DNA of 46,103 bases. It comes from Bacteroidota bacterium (GTDB taxonomy: Bacteria; Bacteroidota; Bacteroidia; Chitinophagales; BACL12). The notes beneath the pieces are model-generated. The model was not told where the DNA came from. It saw only the letters and a list, made by a program, of their open reading frames with translations, and searched no databases. The position numbers and the translations under genes are program-made. Location: NCBI GenBank assembly GCA_016124275.1, contig WGOA01000075.1, positions 1 through 46,103 on the forward strand, in the 5' to 3' direction. The first letter of the stretch is position 1. Every line of letters starts with the position of its first letter. Below are positions 17,894-27,001 of this stretch, piece after piece.

Positions 17894-18970
17894 TCATACA
17901 AAACGGACTGAATGAATCATCGGCAAATTCGAGTGCAGACAGGTCCATTGCGCGCCCCGATTGGCCGAATGGTAACAATTGCCGGTGGTGGTGCCAAAAA
18001 CGAGTTCGCCGTTGCGGTAGTCCAAGGCGTGACGGTAGGCAATGTCAAAGGCCTGCACTTGCGGCAAGCCGTCGCGGTGCGCAACCCAGGTCCTTCCCCC
18101 GCCATGGGTAGAAGAAACACAGAGCGCCAGCTCCATGGCCACGCGAATGGCATCGCTATCGGCGGGAACAACCCAAGCCGCGAGCGGGTCTGCCGGATCT
18201 GCGGCAATGGCAAACCCGAAACGCGCCGGGCCGTCCGTCTGGCTGATCTCCTGCCAGTTGTTGCCGTTATCGGTGCTGCGAAAGATGCCGCAGTGATTCT
18301 GCTGCCAAAGCACGTCGGGATGCTGCTGGCTGCGCACCAGCAAATGCGGGTCGTGGCCCACTTCCGTATCGGGATCGGGCAGAAAGTCAGCGCGCAACCC
18401 CTTGTTTTTGACTTGCCAGGTTTTGCCGGAATCCGGGCTGCTGAATACACCAGCGCAGGAAATGCCGATGTGAATGTGATCGTTGTCGCGCGGGTCCACT
18501 AAGATGGAGTGAATGCCGGCATCGTCGCGCCCGCCGCCGAACCACTGCTCCGCCCGGCCTGGATAGTCCCAAAGCGAGCGCACCAGGCTGAAGGTTGCGC
18601 CGCGATCCTCGCTGAGGAACAACCCACCGGGTTCGGTGCCTACCCAGATGCGGTTGGGGTACGTTGCACCGCCAGCGGCAAAGGCCCACAGGTATTTGAC
18701 GGTTGCGGGCTTGCCGGGCTTGGTTTCGTCGCCTTCAGAAAAGGCCGGCCCGGCGAATTCTGTCCAGGTTTCGCCCTCGTCGTCAGAGCGGTGCAGTTTG
18801 CAGCCCCAGTGCCCGTGGTCCAAAAGCGCCCACCAACTGCCCTGCTCGTCGCGGTCGGCCAGGGTTACCGGAAAACCTGTGAAATGAACACGGTCCACCT
18901 TCCACCGATTTGCCTTGCGGCGGTACACCACGAGGCCCTTTCGGGTGCCTAATAAGATTGTGTTTGCCAT
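17894..18970 (-). CDS. Asp-box (BNR) beta-propeller protein, sialidase-like fold
   Basis: A 358-residue cytoplasmic protein (no signal peptide). Six Asp-box-like motifs (S-x-D-x-G-x-T-W pattern) are visible: about residues 60-69 (HRSDDEGETW), 119-127, 177-185 (SSPDSGKTW), 231-239 (RSTDNGNNW), 286-295 (degenerate) and 334-342 (degenerate). They indicate a six- or seven-bladed propeller. I cannot find a sialidase arginine triad, so an automatic exo-alpha-sialidase label would be unsafe. It lies 27 bp downstream of the MoaD/ThiS-like gene on the same strand, so the two are probably co-transcribed. Inferred role: a partner, target or scaffold for the ubiquitin-like protein; the true function is unknown. 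Confidence 0.75.
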   Translation of the reverse strand: MANTILLGTRKGLVVYRRKANRWKVDRVHFTGFPVTLADRDEQGSWWALLDHGHWGCKLHRSDDEGETWTEFAGPAFSEGDETKPGKPATVKYLWAFAAGGATYPNRIWVGTEPGGLFLSEDRGATFSLVRSLWDYPGRAEQWFGGGRDDAGIHSILVDPRDNDHIHIGISCAGVFSSPDSGKTWQVKNKGLRADFLPDPDTEVGHDPHLLVRSQQHPDVLWQQNHCGIFRSTDNGNNWQEISQTDGPARFGFAIAADPADPLAAWVVPADSDAIRVAMELALCVSSTHGGGRTWVAHRDGLPQVQAFDIAYRHALDYRNGELVFGTTTGNCYHSANRGAQWTCLHSNLPMIHSVRFV

Positions 18971-18997
18971 GGTTGCAGGGTTCTGAGTGAGTTGGCT

Positions 18998-19270
18998 TCA
19001 GCCGCCGGAAAGCGCCTGGAGAATGAACACTTCATCGCGCTCGGCAAGCGCGTCGGATAATCGGTCGCGGTCCTGAATGCGCTCTCCGTTCACAAAGATG
19101 TTGACGTGCTGGCGAAGGGCGCCCTGGTCATCCAACAAGTAGCGGCGCAAGCCCGGGAACTGCGTTTCAGCTCCTTGAAGCAATTCCGCTACGGTGCTGC
19201 CGGGCAGCGCCGTTTGGCCTAAATCAGGAAAAAATCGGCTCAGGGCTGAAGTGAAGCGGATGGTAGGCAA
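18998..19270 (-). CDS. MoaD/ThiS-like ubiquitin-fold protein ending in Gly-Gly
   Basis: A 90-residue protein with a beta-grasp pattern: MPTIRFTSALSRFF at the start, STVAELLQGAETQFPGLRRYL in the helix, VNIFVNGERIQDRD, then DEVFILQALSGG at the very C-terminus. In this superfamily the terminal Gly-Gly is adenylated and thiocarboxylated by an E1-like enzyme to carry sulfur or to be conjugated. The start is TTG at 19270; a stop lies four codons upstream in frame and the nearby ATG is out of frame. It precedes the propeller gene and is divergent from moaA (88 bp apart). A separate MoaD with MoaE exists at 29.3 kb, so this copy is unlikely to be the molybdopterin synthase subunit. Confidence 0.82.
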   Translation of the reverse strand: MPTIRFTSALSRFFPDLGQTALPGSTVAELLQGAETQFPGLRRYLLDDQGALRQHVNIFVNGERIQDRDRLSDALAERDEVFILQALSGG

Positions 19271-19358
19271 AGCATGCAGTTATAAGAGCAAGTTAAAGAA
19301 GCGGCTTGACTTGCGGCAAAACTTTAACATTGCGCAGAGCGGCTTAGCTTTACGACAC

Positions 19359-20360
19359 ATGTCCGTTCAACCGCTTGTGGACCGTTTTGGTCGGGCGCAT
19401 ACTTACCTGCGCATCTCGCTTACCGAGCGTTGCAACTTGCGCTGCACGTATTGCATGCCGGAGGAAGGGGTTCCGCTGCTCGGGCGGCAACACTACATGA
19501 CCGCAGAGGAAGTGCTGGCCCTGGCGCGCATTTTTGTTCACCTGGGCGTGACCAAAATCAGGCTTACGGGCGGAGAACCGCTGGTTCGAAAAGACTTTGC
19601 GCAAATTGCGCAGGGGCTTGCGGCTTTAAGAGATGTTTCGCCGCGCTTGAGCCTTAGCCTGACCACAAACGGCACGATGCTGGAACCAGTCTGGGACCTG
19701 CTGGAAACCTGCGACATGCGCTCCATAAACATCAGCCTGGATACGCTCCAGCCCGCTAAGTTTTTAGCGCTGACCAAACGCGATGATTTTGATGCCGTTC
19801 GAAGGGCGATTGACGTTGCGGTACAACGCAAATTCCGCGTCAAGGTTAATGCGGTGTTGCTCAGAGGTAAAAACGAGGATGAAATTGAAGACTTCATCGC
19901 GTGGAGTGCCCGCGAACCCATTCATGTGCGGTTTATTGAGTTCATGCCGTTTAATGGCAATGAATGGGGCTGGGATCAGATTCTGCCCTTCCACACCGTG
20001 CTTGAGCGCGCCGGTGCGTATTTTGCCTTGGAAAAGGTGACCGATGACGCGCATGACACCGCCCGCGCCTACCGGGTGCAGGGAGGCCAGGGCACATTTG
20101 GGGTCATTGCCTCCATGACCGCGCCCTTCTGCGATACCTGCAACCGCATCCGCCTGACGGCCGACGGCAAGATACGCAACTGCCTGTTCAGCGACGATGA
20201 ATTGGACCTGCTTACCCCGCTGCGCCGGGGAGAAAATATAGAAATGCTCATTCGCCAGAGCATACACGCCAAACACGCCCGCCACGGGGGCGTGGAGGAA
20301 ATATCGCGACTATCGCGCGAGGATTTTACCCAGCGGAGCATGATCCGGATCGGCGGCTGA
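19359..20360 (+). CDS. moaA: GTP 3',8-cyclase, molybdenum cofactor biosynthesis
   Basis: A 333-residue radical-SAM enzyme that converts GTP to 3',8-cyclo-7,8-dihydro-GTP, the first step of Mo cofactor synthesis. The N-terminal cluster motif is CNLRCTYC; GGEPLVRKD is the SAM-binding GGE motif; the second iron-sulfur cluster is held by CDTCNRIRLTADGKIRNC. The C-terminus is RIGG; the terminal Gly-Gly of MoaA is known to be needed for activity. I chose the ATG at 19359 because homologues begin a few residues before DxFGRxHTYLRISLTERCN. It works with MoaC, encoded 8 kb away. Confidence 0.95.
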   Translation: MSVQPLVDRFGRAHTYLRISLTERCNLRCTYCMPEEGVPLLGRQHYMTAEEVLALARIFVHLGVTKIRLTGGEPLVRKDFAQIAQGLAALRDVSPRLSLSLTTNGTMLEPVWDLLETCDMRSINISLDTLQPAKFLALTKRDDFDAVRRAIDVAVQRKFRVKVNAVLLRGKNEDEIEDFIAWSAREPIHVRFIEFMPFNGNEWGWDQILPFHTVLERAGAYFALEKVTDDAHDTARAYRVQGGQGTFGVIASMTAPFCDTCNRIRLTADGKIRNCLFSDDELDLLTPLRRGENIEMLIRQSIHAKHARHGGVEEISRLSREDFTQRSMIRIGG

Positions 20361-20368
20361 ACAAATGT

Positions 20369-21784
20369 TCAGAACTGGAAGTAAATGAACTGCTCGCCGG
20401 CGCTCTGCGCAATGGCCATAAGAAACAACATGGTTGCCCATACCACTCCCAGCAACCAGGGGTGAATGTTTTTGGCCAGCATCATCAGCGTGTGGTGCCG
20501 CATGTAGTAGTGCGAAGCGAACAACAAAGCGCTGACGCTAAAGACCTTGATCACGTCGAAATGACTTAGAATTTTGGCGCCATCCTGACGCCCATAGAGC
20601 ATGGACTGGAGCATCACGCCCGCTGAAGCGAAGTCTTCAGCCCGGAAAAAGACCCAGGTCAGGCTGACCAGCGCAAAGGTGAGCAAGGCCAGTAAGGCGC
20701 TGTGCCACCAGTTGATTTCCACTTTAACATAGCGCTTTAACAAGCGCTCTACCACCAGGTACGTACCGTGCAAAAAGCCCCAGGCCACAAAGGTCCAGGC
20801 CGCGCCGTGCCATAAACCACCCAGCAACATGGTCACCATTAGGGCAATGTACATACGGGTGGGACCAAAGCGGTTGCCGCCAAGCGGTATGTAGAGGTAG
20901 TCTTTGAGCCAGGAGGACAATGAAATGTGCCAGCGCCGCCAGAACTCGGAAAAACCAATGGACCCGTAAGGATACAAAAAGTTATCGCCAAGGGTAAAGC
21001 CGAGCATCATGGCAATACCGATAGCGCAACTGGAGTAGCCCGCAAAGTCAAAGAAGATCTGGCCGGCAAAAGCCAGCGTACCCGACCAGGCGTCCAAAAT
21101 GTGCAACGGCTTCCCGGCACCGAAAACCGCGTCGGAAGTGCCCGACAACAACGTGTCAGCCAACACAACCTTTTCGAACAAACCCAACGTGAGCAAAAAA
21201 GCGCCCCAGATAAACAATTGCACCGTAGCCTTCTTTTGCTCGTAAAACTGGCTGATCAAATCGTGTGCGCGAACGATGGGTCCGGCCACCAACTGCGGAA
21301 AAAACGTGACGTAGAGCGCAAAATCCAAAAAGGTGCGAGCGGGCTCAATCTTTCGGCGGTACATGTCTATGGTATAAGACATGGTCTGAAACGTATAAAA
21401 AGATATGCCCATCGGCAAAATGATGTCCATGGGCCTGGGTTCATAGGCCCAGCCTGCCTAGGCTGCCAGCCAAACGAAATTCTCCAGCAAAAAATTACCT
21501 TACTTGAAGAAAGCCAAAAAACCCAGGTTGACCACAATGCTCAACGCCAGCCAGGCGTTGCGCTTGCGTTGGTTCTGTTCAACGGCCAGTTTGTTGCCGG
21601 TAATCCAGTCCACCAGCGTGGAGATCCAGAGCAACAAAATCAAAGGCGGATTCCAAAGCCCGTAAAACAGATAGCTGGTCAGCAGAAGCATCCGCTTTTT
21701 GTTCACCCAACTAAATGCCGGCGTGTAGTAGTAAAGCAGCACCAGCGCAAAAAAGACCAGAAAGCCCAGGGAGTTGAACAGCAT
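20369..21784 (-). pseudogene. MBOAT-family O-acyltransferase (AlgI-like) broken by two in-frame stop codons
   Basis: From the ATG at 21784 one frame of 472 codons runs to 20369, the usual length of an AlgI-like membrane O-acyltransferase. It is interrupted by TAA at 21502-21500 (codon 95, after LGFLAFFK) and TAG at 21460-21458 (codon 109), with no frameshift. The intact remainder shows DIILPMGISFYTFQTMSYTIDMYR, FFPQLVAGPIVR, FWRRWHISLSSWLKDYLYIPLGG and LLGGLWHGAAWTF with the catalytic His, plus about ten membrane segments. Sequence between and after the stops still looks conserved. The ATG at 21430 could restart a 353-residue C-terminal product. It begins 2 bp after the SGNH gene stop, so the pair forms an acetylation operon. 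Could be a recent pseudogene, a read-through gene or an assembly error. Confidence 0.85.
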
Positions 21785-21786
21785 GG

Positions 21787-22821
21787 TTATTGGGCTTTGG
21801 CGGTTAACGCAATGTCTTGCTTCAGGATGCTCACCCATTCGCTGGTAAACACATCAGCATCTGGCCCGGACAGGTGCGACCATTCCGGGCACTCAAATTG
21901 GCTTAACGATTCATAATCTTTATAATGGTAGGCTCTTGCGCCGCTTTGATTGACCAGTTCGTCCCAAAAAAGTTCGCGCGGAAAGCCTTTGCTCTCTCGC
22001 TCGGCCAAAGGACCAGACGATGGGCAGCGAAGCAGAATTAAATTGCCTCCCCGAGCGGTGAACTTCCGCGCATCTTCCAGAAAGTAGGCCAGGGTGGCCT
22101 CCTTTTCGGGCTCCCGATGGAAGCGACCCATAGCCATCCAGACCCGCTGTACGCTGCCTGCAAATGCCGTGTCCGTAGCGGTGCGCTCCGACATCCGGGT
22201 ATTGCGGATATCATCAGCATGAGCAAAATTGTTGAACGGGGGAAAGGGCTCTTCGCCTGAGCGATTGCCAAGCTGAATCCTGGTCAGCAACGCTTTTAGG
22301 TTGGTGTCATCCGGCCACTCCTCCTCGTTGATGGAAACCAGAGCCAGGTTTTTTTGAAAAGGAAGGGAGAGCGCAAAATTCAGGCGCTGAGCATAGGTTC
22401 TGTTGTGGTAATGGTCTACCTTGTTCTGTGCTCGGGCCCATGGTTGGGCCTCTGGAAAGGTGGTGGAGAAAAACAAGCCTTCTGTTACACCTACTACAAT
22501 GGTGCCTGCAAAATCGGTATTCTGCACCAGGTCGTGGAAGACGGGCAATGGGCTGGAGCCTGGCGAGGCCAACTGAAGGGGCTTGCGGCTGGTGAGCCTT
22601 TCCCACTTGTAAAGCTGCACATCAAAGAGTACCCTTGACGATCCCGTCAGGATCACGTCTTCGTTGGTCAGCTTGTCCACCTTGGCGCGTTCGCGCGCCC
22701 ATAGGTTCTTATCGTCGTTGAGATCCGGGACCCGGCCTTGAGACCGGAGGTAAACTTCCCAAGACACCAGCGCGAGCAGCGCCAGCACCAGGGCCAGCGA
22801 CAGCGATTGTTTGAGCTGCAT
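21787..22821 (-). CDS. SGNH/AlgJ-like membrane-anchored acyl-transfer partner
   Basis: A 344-residue protein with one N-terminal membrane anchor (LSLALVLALLALVSWEVYL). The domain starts near VILTGSSRVLFDV, where the GSSR motif holds the nucleophile-type Ser of the SGNH fold, and ends with PEWSHLSGPDADVF, which may supply the catalytic His. Proteins of this type accept acyl groups passed across the membrane by an MBOAT protein and transfer them to extracellular polysaccharide (AlgJ/AlgX, DltD, PatB types). The MBOAT gene follows after 2 bp. The gene is intact although its partner is interrupted, which suggests that interruption is recent or tolerated. The family assignment is tentative. Confidence 0.6.
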   Translation of the reverse strand: MQLKQSLSLALVLALLALVSWEVYLRSQGRVPDLNDDKNLWARERAKVDKLTNEDVILTGSSRVLFDVQLYKWERLTSRKPLQLASPGSSPLPVFHDLVQNTDFAGTIVVGVTEGLFFSTTFPEAQPWARAQNKVDHYHNRTYAQRLNFALSLPFQKNLALVSINEEEWPDDTNLKALLTRIQLGNRSGEEPFPPFNNFAHADDIRNTRMSERTATDTAFAGSVQRVWMAMGRFHREPEKEATLAYFLEDARKFTARGGNLILLRCPSSGPLAERESKGFPRELFWDELVNQSGARAYHYKDYESLSQFECPEWSHLSGPDADVFTSEWVSILKQDIALTAKAQ

Positions 22822-22874
22822 GGGTCATTTTTTAAGCGGTTCGTGCCTGTTGAACCGTTGTAATGACCGTGAAG

Positions 22875-23696
22875 CTACAATTTAAAGTAGCGTTTTACTA
22901 AGCTCATCTGGATCGGGGCGCCCAGCCAGCGCCGAAGGGTCCAGAACTGTTTGGCATCGCTTCCGGCCAGGTAGCGCAGGCGTTTGCTTCCGTCTGTACA
23001 GGCCTTGTAGATGACACGGGCCACCATGTCGGGTGAAGAAAAGTTCTTCACCATTTTAGGGTCTCTAATGCGGTTGCTGATGGTGGCGTAGTAGGCGTTG
23101 TACTCCGGAAAGTTGCTGAGGTCAAATGCGTCTAGGGAGCGGCCGGAAAAGTCGGTCTTAATGGCACCGGGTTCCACCACTTTAACACCAATGCCCAGCG
23201 GTTGCAGGTCGTACCAGAGCCCTTCGCTCAAGCCTTCAAGGGCCCATTTGCTGGAATTGTACAGGCCGAAGAGCGGCAGAGTCAGCAGGCCGCCAATGGA
23301 ACTGATGTTGATGATCAGACCGGCTTTGTTGGCTTTAAAGTGCGGTAGAATGGCCTTGATGCAGTCAATAACCCCAAAGAAGTTGACGTCATACTGGCGG
23401 CGGATTTCCTCATCCGAACCAGCCTCGAGCGGACCATAGGCGCCGTAACCGGCGTTGTTCAACCAGACGTCAATGCGGGGGAAGCGCTGCAGTACGCTGC
23501 GCAAAGCCTCAGCAATAGATGCCTGATCCTGCACATCCAGCCGGACGAGCAACAGGCGGTCATCGGGTTTGAGGTCTTTCTCGGCCTGTGGGTTGCGCAT
23601 GGTAGCGGCGACGTTCCAGCCTTTGGCGTGAAACAGTTGGGCGGTGGCTTTTCCGATGCCGCTGCTGGCGCCGGTTATGACGATGGTTTTGTTCAT
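22875..23696 (-). CDS. Short-chain dehydrogenase/reductase
   Basis: A 273-residue classical SDR oxidoreductase. It has the NAD(P) motif TGASSGIG (about 8-15), an NNAG segment (NNAGYGAYGP), INISSIGG with the catalytic Ser, and YNSSKWALEGLSEGL with the Tyr-x-x-x-Lys pair. The residue after the second strand suggests NADP(H), but the substrate cannot be told from sequence. It is on the same strand as, and 53 bp upstream of, the SGNH gene, and divergent from the FISUMP lipoprotein gene. Confidence 0.9.
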   Translation of the reverse strand: MNKTIVITGASSGIGKATAQLFHAKGWNVAATMRNPQAEKDLKPDDRLLLVRLDVQDQASIAEALRSVLQRFPRIDVWLNNAGYGAYGPLEAGSDEEIRRQYDVNFFGVIDCIKAILPHFKANKAGLIINISSIGGLLTLPLFGLYNSSKWALEGLSEGLWYDLQPLGIGVKVVEPGAIKTDFSGRSLDAFDLSNFPEYNAYYATISNRIRDPKMVKNFSSPDMVARVIYKACTDGSKRLRYLAGSDAKQFWTLRRWLGAPIQMSLVKRYFKL

Positions 23697-23843
23697 GGCT
23701 GGAGTGTTGGGCGATACCCGTGCAAAAATGCATCAGGAAAAACAAGTTACCTTTACTTTTAAGTCTGCCTCTGCTAAAAACCTGTGGACAAGGCTTGCCC
23801 CAATTTTTACAGTGGAGTTATTGCCGAAAAAAACCTACTAAAA

Positions 23844-24845
23844 ATGGACCCAAAATCTGGCCACAACAGCGCATCCATCAAAAAAATACGGCGGCGTTTT
23901 ACCATGGCTTCGGTGGCGGGGATAGTTTCCTTGACCCTTGCAGGATGTGTCGAATGCGATGTTACGCCCAGTTTCTCCGCAGCAACCACTACGGTAAACG
24001 TTGGGGATACCGTAGTATTTACTGATTTCAGTACAGGCGATATTGCTTCAGGAACTTGGAACCTGGTGGGCGCAAGTACGGAAGTAATCGGCTGGGCTGG
24101 AAGGGGTACGTCTGTCGCGGTTGTTTACAACACGCCGGGAACCTACGATGCTGAGTTGAGCATTTTAGGCAGAGGAGAATGCGGCCAAACATACTCAGAG
24201 GAAGGATACATCACCGTTCTTCCTCTTGCCGGTGTGGGTTGCGAAGGTATTACCAGCGTGACCGATGAAGACGGAAACACATACGATGTCATTGAAATTG
24301 GCAGCCAGTGCTGGATGCAGGAGAATCTGAAAACCACCAAGTACAAGGATGGGAATGCTATCCCCGGCGCCTTAGATGACGTAGCTTGGGCAAGCACCGC
24401 AACGGGCGCCTATGCCATTTTTGACAACAATTCTGCCAACGACCTTACTTACGGCAAGCTCTACAATTTCTATGCGGCAGCTACGGGAAAATTGTGCCCG
24501 GAAGGATGGCACGTTCCATCCCAGGTGGAATGGCAGACCTTGTCCAACACCGTCAGCGCTGATGCCAATGCACTAAAAGCCACCAGCAATTGGTTGACAG
24601 CCAGCGGCACCAATAGTTCTGGGTTTGCCGCCCTGCCAGGCAGCCTTCGCGCTTACTACGGCACTTTTGGATTTTCGGGTGCACAGCTTGGGGAATATGC
24701 TGGCTTTTGGACCTCAACTTCCGGTCCGGGTGGCGAAGGAGATGAATTTGGCTCGATGTGGTACCTGAGCGACGGTGATCCATTTTTACAGACCACGGAA
24801 CTGGATAAAAATAGTGGTTTTAGCTGTCGGTGTGTGCGCGATTAA
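23844..24845 (+). CDS. FISUMP-domain lipoprotein with PKD-like domain
   Basis: A 333-residue protein. I start it at the ATG at 23844; ATG 23904 (MASVAGIVSLTLAGC) would also give a complete signal. The lipobox is LAGC (Cys at about 35). A PKD-like beta domain follows (VNVGDTVVFTDFSTGD ... YNTPGTYDAELSI). The C-terminal ~200 residues are the Fibrobacter-succinogenes-major-paralogous type: DEDGNTYDVIEIGSQCWMQENL, YGKLYNFYAA, CPEGWHVPSQVEWQTL, and CRCVRD at the end. This family is common on the surface of Bacteroidota and Fibrobacter; the function is unknown. Confidence 0.88.
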   Translation: MDPKSGHNSASIKKIRRRFTMASVAGIVSLTLAGCVECDVTPSFSAATTTVNVGDTVVFTDFSTGDIASGTWNLVGASTEVIGWAGRGTSVAVVYNTPGTYDAELSILGRGECGQTYSEEGYITVLPLAGVGCEGITSVTDEDGNTYDVIEIGSQCWMQENLKTTKYKDGNAIPGALDDVAWASTATGAYAIFDNNSANDLTYGKLYNFYAAATGKLCPEGWHVPSQVEWQTLSNTVSADANALKATSNWLTASGTNSSGFAALPGSLRAYYGTFGFSGAQLGEYAGFWTSTSGPGGEGDEFGSMWYLSDGDPFLQTTELDKNSGFSCRCVRD

Positions 24846-24876
24846 AGGGTAATAGTACTTTTTTGATGAACTAACT

Positions 24877-25704
24877 GTGATCACCCCCCTTTCCATCAGC
24901 GGGCTATACCTCTACCCCATCAAGTCCTGCCGGGGCTTGGCGGTGCAGGAGGCCCAAGCCCTGCCTCAGGGCTTTGATCGGGACCGGCGCTGGATGTTGG
25001 TTGACGACAACGGGCGCTTCCTTTCGCAGCGCGAAACGCCGTTGATGTGCCGCATCCAGCCCCATCTGAACCACCACGGTTTCTCTGTAGGTTACCTGCA
25101 TGAGAGCATTCCCCGATTGCACATTGCCGCCGATTCCAGCCAGGGCGAAAAAGTTCAGGTGAGCGTCTGGGACGACACGCTGACGGCCTACCGCGTCAGC
25201 GATCAGGCCGACGCCTGGTTCAGCCAGGTGTTGCAAAGGTCTTGTCATTTGGTTTGGCTTGGCCCCGACAGCCATCGGCCGGTTGACCCCCGCTACGCCC
25301 AGGCCGATGACGAAACCAGCTTCTCGGACGGCTACCCCTACCTGATTGCAGGGCAGGAAACCCTCGACGACCTGAACCAGCGCTTGGCCTTAGCCGGGGA
25401 GTCGCCGGTGCCGATGGAGCGCTTTCGACCTAACATTGTCTTGAGCGGTTTAGCGCCTGGAGCCGAAGATCAGGCTCGCAAACTGCAATGCGGAGCGTTG
25501 ACGTTTGACCTGGTCAAACCCTGCACACGCTGTGTGGTCACCACACTGGACACCGCAACCGGGCAATACGGCACCGAGCCCCTTCGAACCTTAGCCAGCT
25601 ATCGCCGGGGCGAAAAAGGAGTGCTCTTTGGCATGAACGCGCTGGTGCGCGGCGCCGGGCTGTTGCGGGTTGGAGATGAGGTACGGGTCAAGGAATCTAT
25701 TTAA
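24877..25704 (+). CDS. MOSC-domain protein (YcbX-like)
   Basis: A 275-residue protein from a GTG start. The N-terminal beta-barrel domain is recognised by SGLYLYPIKSCRGLAVQEA and GFDRDRRWMLVDDNGRFLSQRE. The MOSC domain follows, with FSDGYPYLIAG, MERFRPNIVLSG and the conserved cysteine segment PCTRCVVTTLDTATG. MOSC proteins use or insert molybdenum cofactor, for example in reducing N-hydroxylated compounds. Unlike YcbX, there is no ferredoxin domain at the C-terminus. It fits the surrounding Mo-cofactor genes (moaA upstream, moaCED downstream). It ends 8 bp from the convergent esterase gene. Confidence 0.9.
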   Translation: MITPLSISGLYLYPIKSCRGLAVQEAQALPQGFDRDRRWMLVDDNGRFLSQRETPLMCRIQPHLNHHGFSVGYLHESIPRLHIAADSSQGEKVQVSVWDDTLTAYRVSDQADAWFSQVLQRSCHLVWLGPDSHRPVDPRYAQADDETSFSDGYPYLIAGQETLDDLNQRLALAGESPVPMERFRPNIVLSGLAPGAEDQARKLQCGALTFDLVKPCTRCVVTTLDTATGQYGTEPLRTLASYRRGEKGVLFGMNALVRGAGLLRVGDEVRVKESI

Positions 25705-25712
25705 AAGGTTCC

Positions 25713-26864
25713 TCACCACCCTTGCGCGGCCCGCTCCTCCAGCACAGCATCCAGAATTTCCTGGGTATCCGTATGCCCCATTTCTAAAAGCCGAAGCAAT
25801 TCCTCCGCCTTAAGGAGGCAAAACTTGGCGCGGTCTATATCAGTGTCCAGGTAGGAATCGTACAAGGAAAGATAAAATTCAAAATATTTTGGAAAATACT
25901 TTATGCCAAGTTCATAGATGGCTGCGCTGTAATCCATAAGGCCGCTCGCATAGTATCGGGAGGCCAGGCCATTGATGTCGCTGAGCTGGGGCGCATAGTA
26001 GTAATCACCGAGCCGTGATGCCTGGCGAATGCTTGCAAGTTCTGCTTCTATTGACGTAGGCATCTGGACCAGCTTGTATTCCATATCCACTTCGGCGATC
26101 TTGATGTAACGACTGCTGAAATCGCTGAACAACTCGGTCAGGAAGGCAGGAATGGCAACGATTGGCACAGCGTTGTGGGCGGCAAAGTCCGCTTCGAAAG
26201 TATGAATGGCAGAAAAGAAGGAGGGATAGCGCTGCTTAAGCTCGTCATATACCCTTCGATGGTAGTAATCCTTTTCCTTCCCGAGACCGCCAATTGCTAA
26301 ATAAATCCGATCCAGGTTGTAGCGCTCAGCGGTTGTAAATCGCGGAATCAAGTCCTCAAACTCGCCAGGTGGTGTACAGGAGAGTACCGCAGTATAAAAG
26401 TCGGGGTTGCGCTGTGCTGAATAGAGGGCAAATAAAGCAGAAAGCGAGTGTCCAATGAGGATTCTGTATGGGTTTGGACGATAAGCTGCCAATTGCCCTT
26501 CCAAATCTTCTGTAATGAAGCGATCCAAAGGCAACGACTCTTCTAAACTGGGAACGGCGCATTCCTGGTTGCGGTTGTTGTGCGGAATAACCACCGTTAA
26601 TACGCTGGGAATCTGGTGGGTGTACTGGAGGTAATGCAGGGTGGTCAACAGCGGATCGACAAACCACTCATGCTGCCCATCCAGCACATAGACTACAGGC
26701 AATTGAACAGTATCAGCTTTATACTCATAAAACTCAGGCAAATGAATCACTACGCTGCATTCCTGTCCAAAGGCTTTCGAGAAAAAGGTCAGCGTATCCG
26801 TTTGTTGGCTGAAAGCGTTGCCAGTAATCAGGAGAAAAATTAAGGTGATGAGGCGGATTTGCAT
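25713..26864 (-). CDS. Secreted esterase-like alpha/beta hydrolase
   Basis: A 383-residue protein with a clear signal peptide (LITLIFLLITGNAFSQ). The hydrolase domain shows LPVVYVLDGQHEW, the nucleophile elbow GHSLSA and a likely catalytic Asp/His region (AIGGLGKEKDYYHR; FEADFAAHN), like the enterochelin-esterase (Fes/IroE-like) putative-esterase family of Bacteroidota. The C-terminal ~110 residues look helical and TPR-like (YAASGLMDYSAAIYELGIKYFPKYFEFYLSLYDSYL). The substrate is unknown. The gene is visibly more AT-rich than its upstream neighbours. Confidence 0.75.
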   Translation of the reverse strand: MQIRLITLIFLLITGNAFSQQTDTLTFFSKAFGQECSVVIHLPEFYEYKADTVQLPVVYVLDGQHEWFVDPLLTTLHYLQYTHQIPSVLTVVIPHNNRNQECAVPSLEESLPLDRFITEDLEGQLAAYRPNPYRILIGHSLSALFALYSAQRNPDFYTAVLSCTPPGEFEDLIPRFTTAERYNLDRIYLAIGGLGKEKDYYHRRVYDELKQRYPSFFSAIHTFEADFAAHNAVPIVAIPAFLTELFSDFSSRYIKIAEVDMEYKLVQMPTSIEAELASIRQASRLGDYYYAPQLSDINGLASRYYASGLMDYSAAIYELGIKYFPKYFEFYLSLYDSYLDTDIDRAKFCLLKAEELLRLLEMGHTDTQEILDAVLEERAAQGW

Positions 26865-27001
26865 AAAATAAATTACTATTAGCTATTTAAAACTGTAAAC
26901 TGAAAACAGATGAGAGAATGATTTAGATTGCAAGTTTAATGAAGACATTCATTAAAACCAATCATCTCCTGGTAAACGCAAAAATGCTCGGATTTCAATC
27001 T

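Noticed and set aside
17894..18970. Annotation of the propeller protein as a true sialidase
   Set aside because: No signal peptide and no visible arginine triad or catalytic Tyr/Glu arrangement; Asp-boxes alone do not show sialidase activity.
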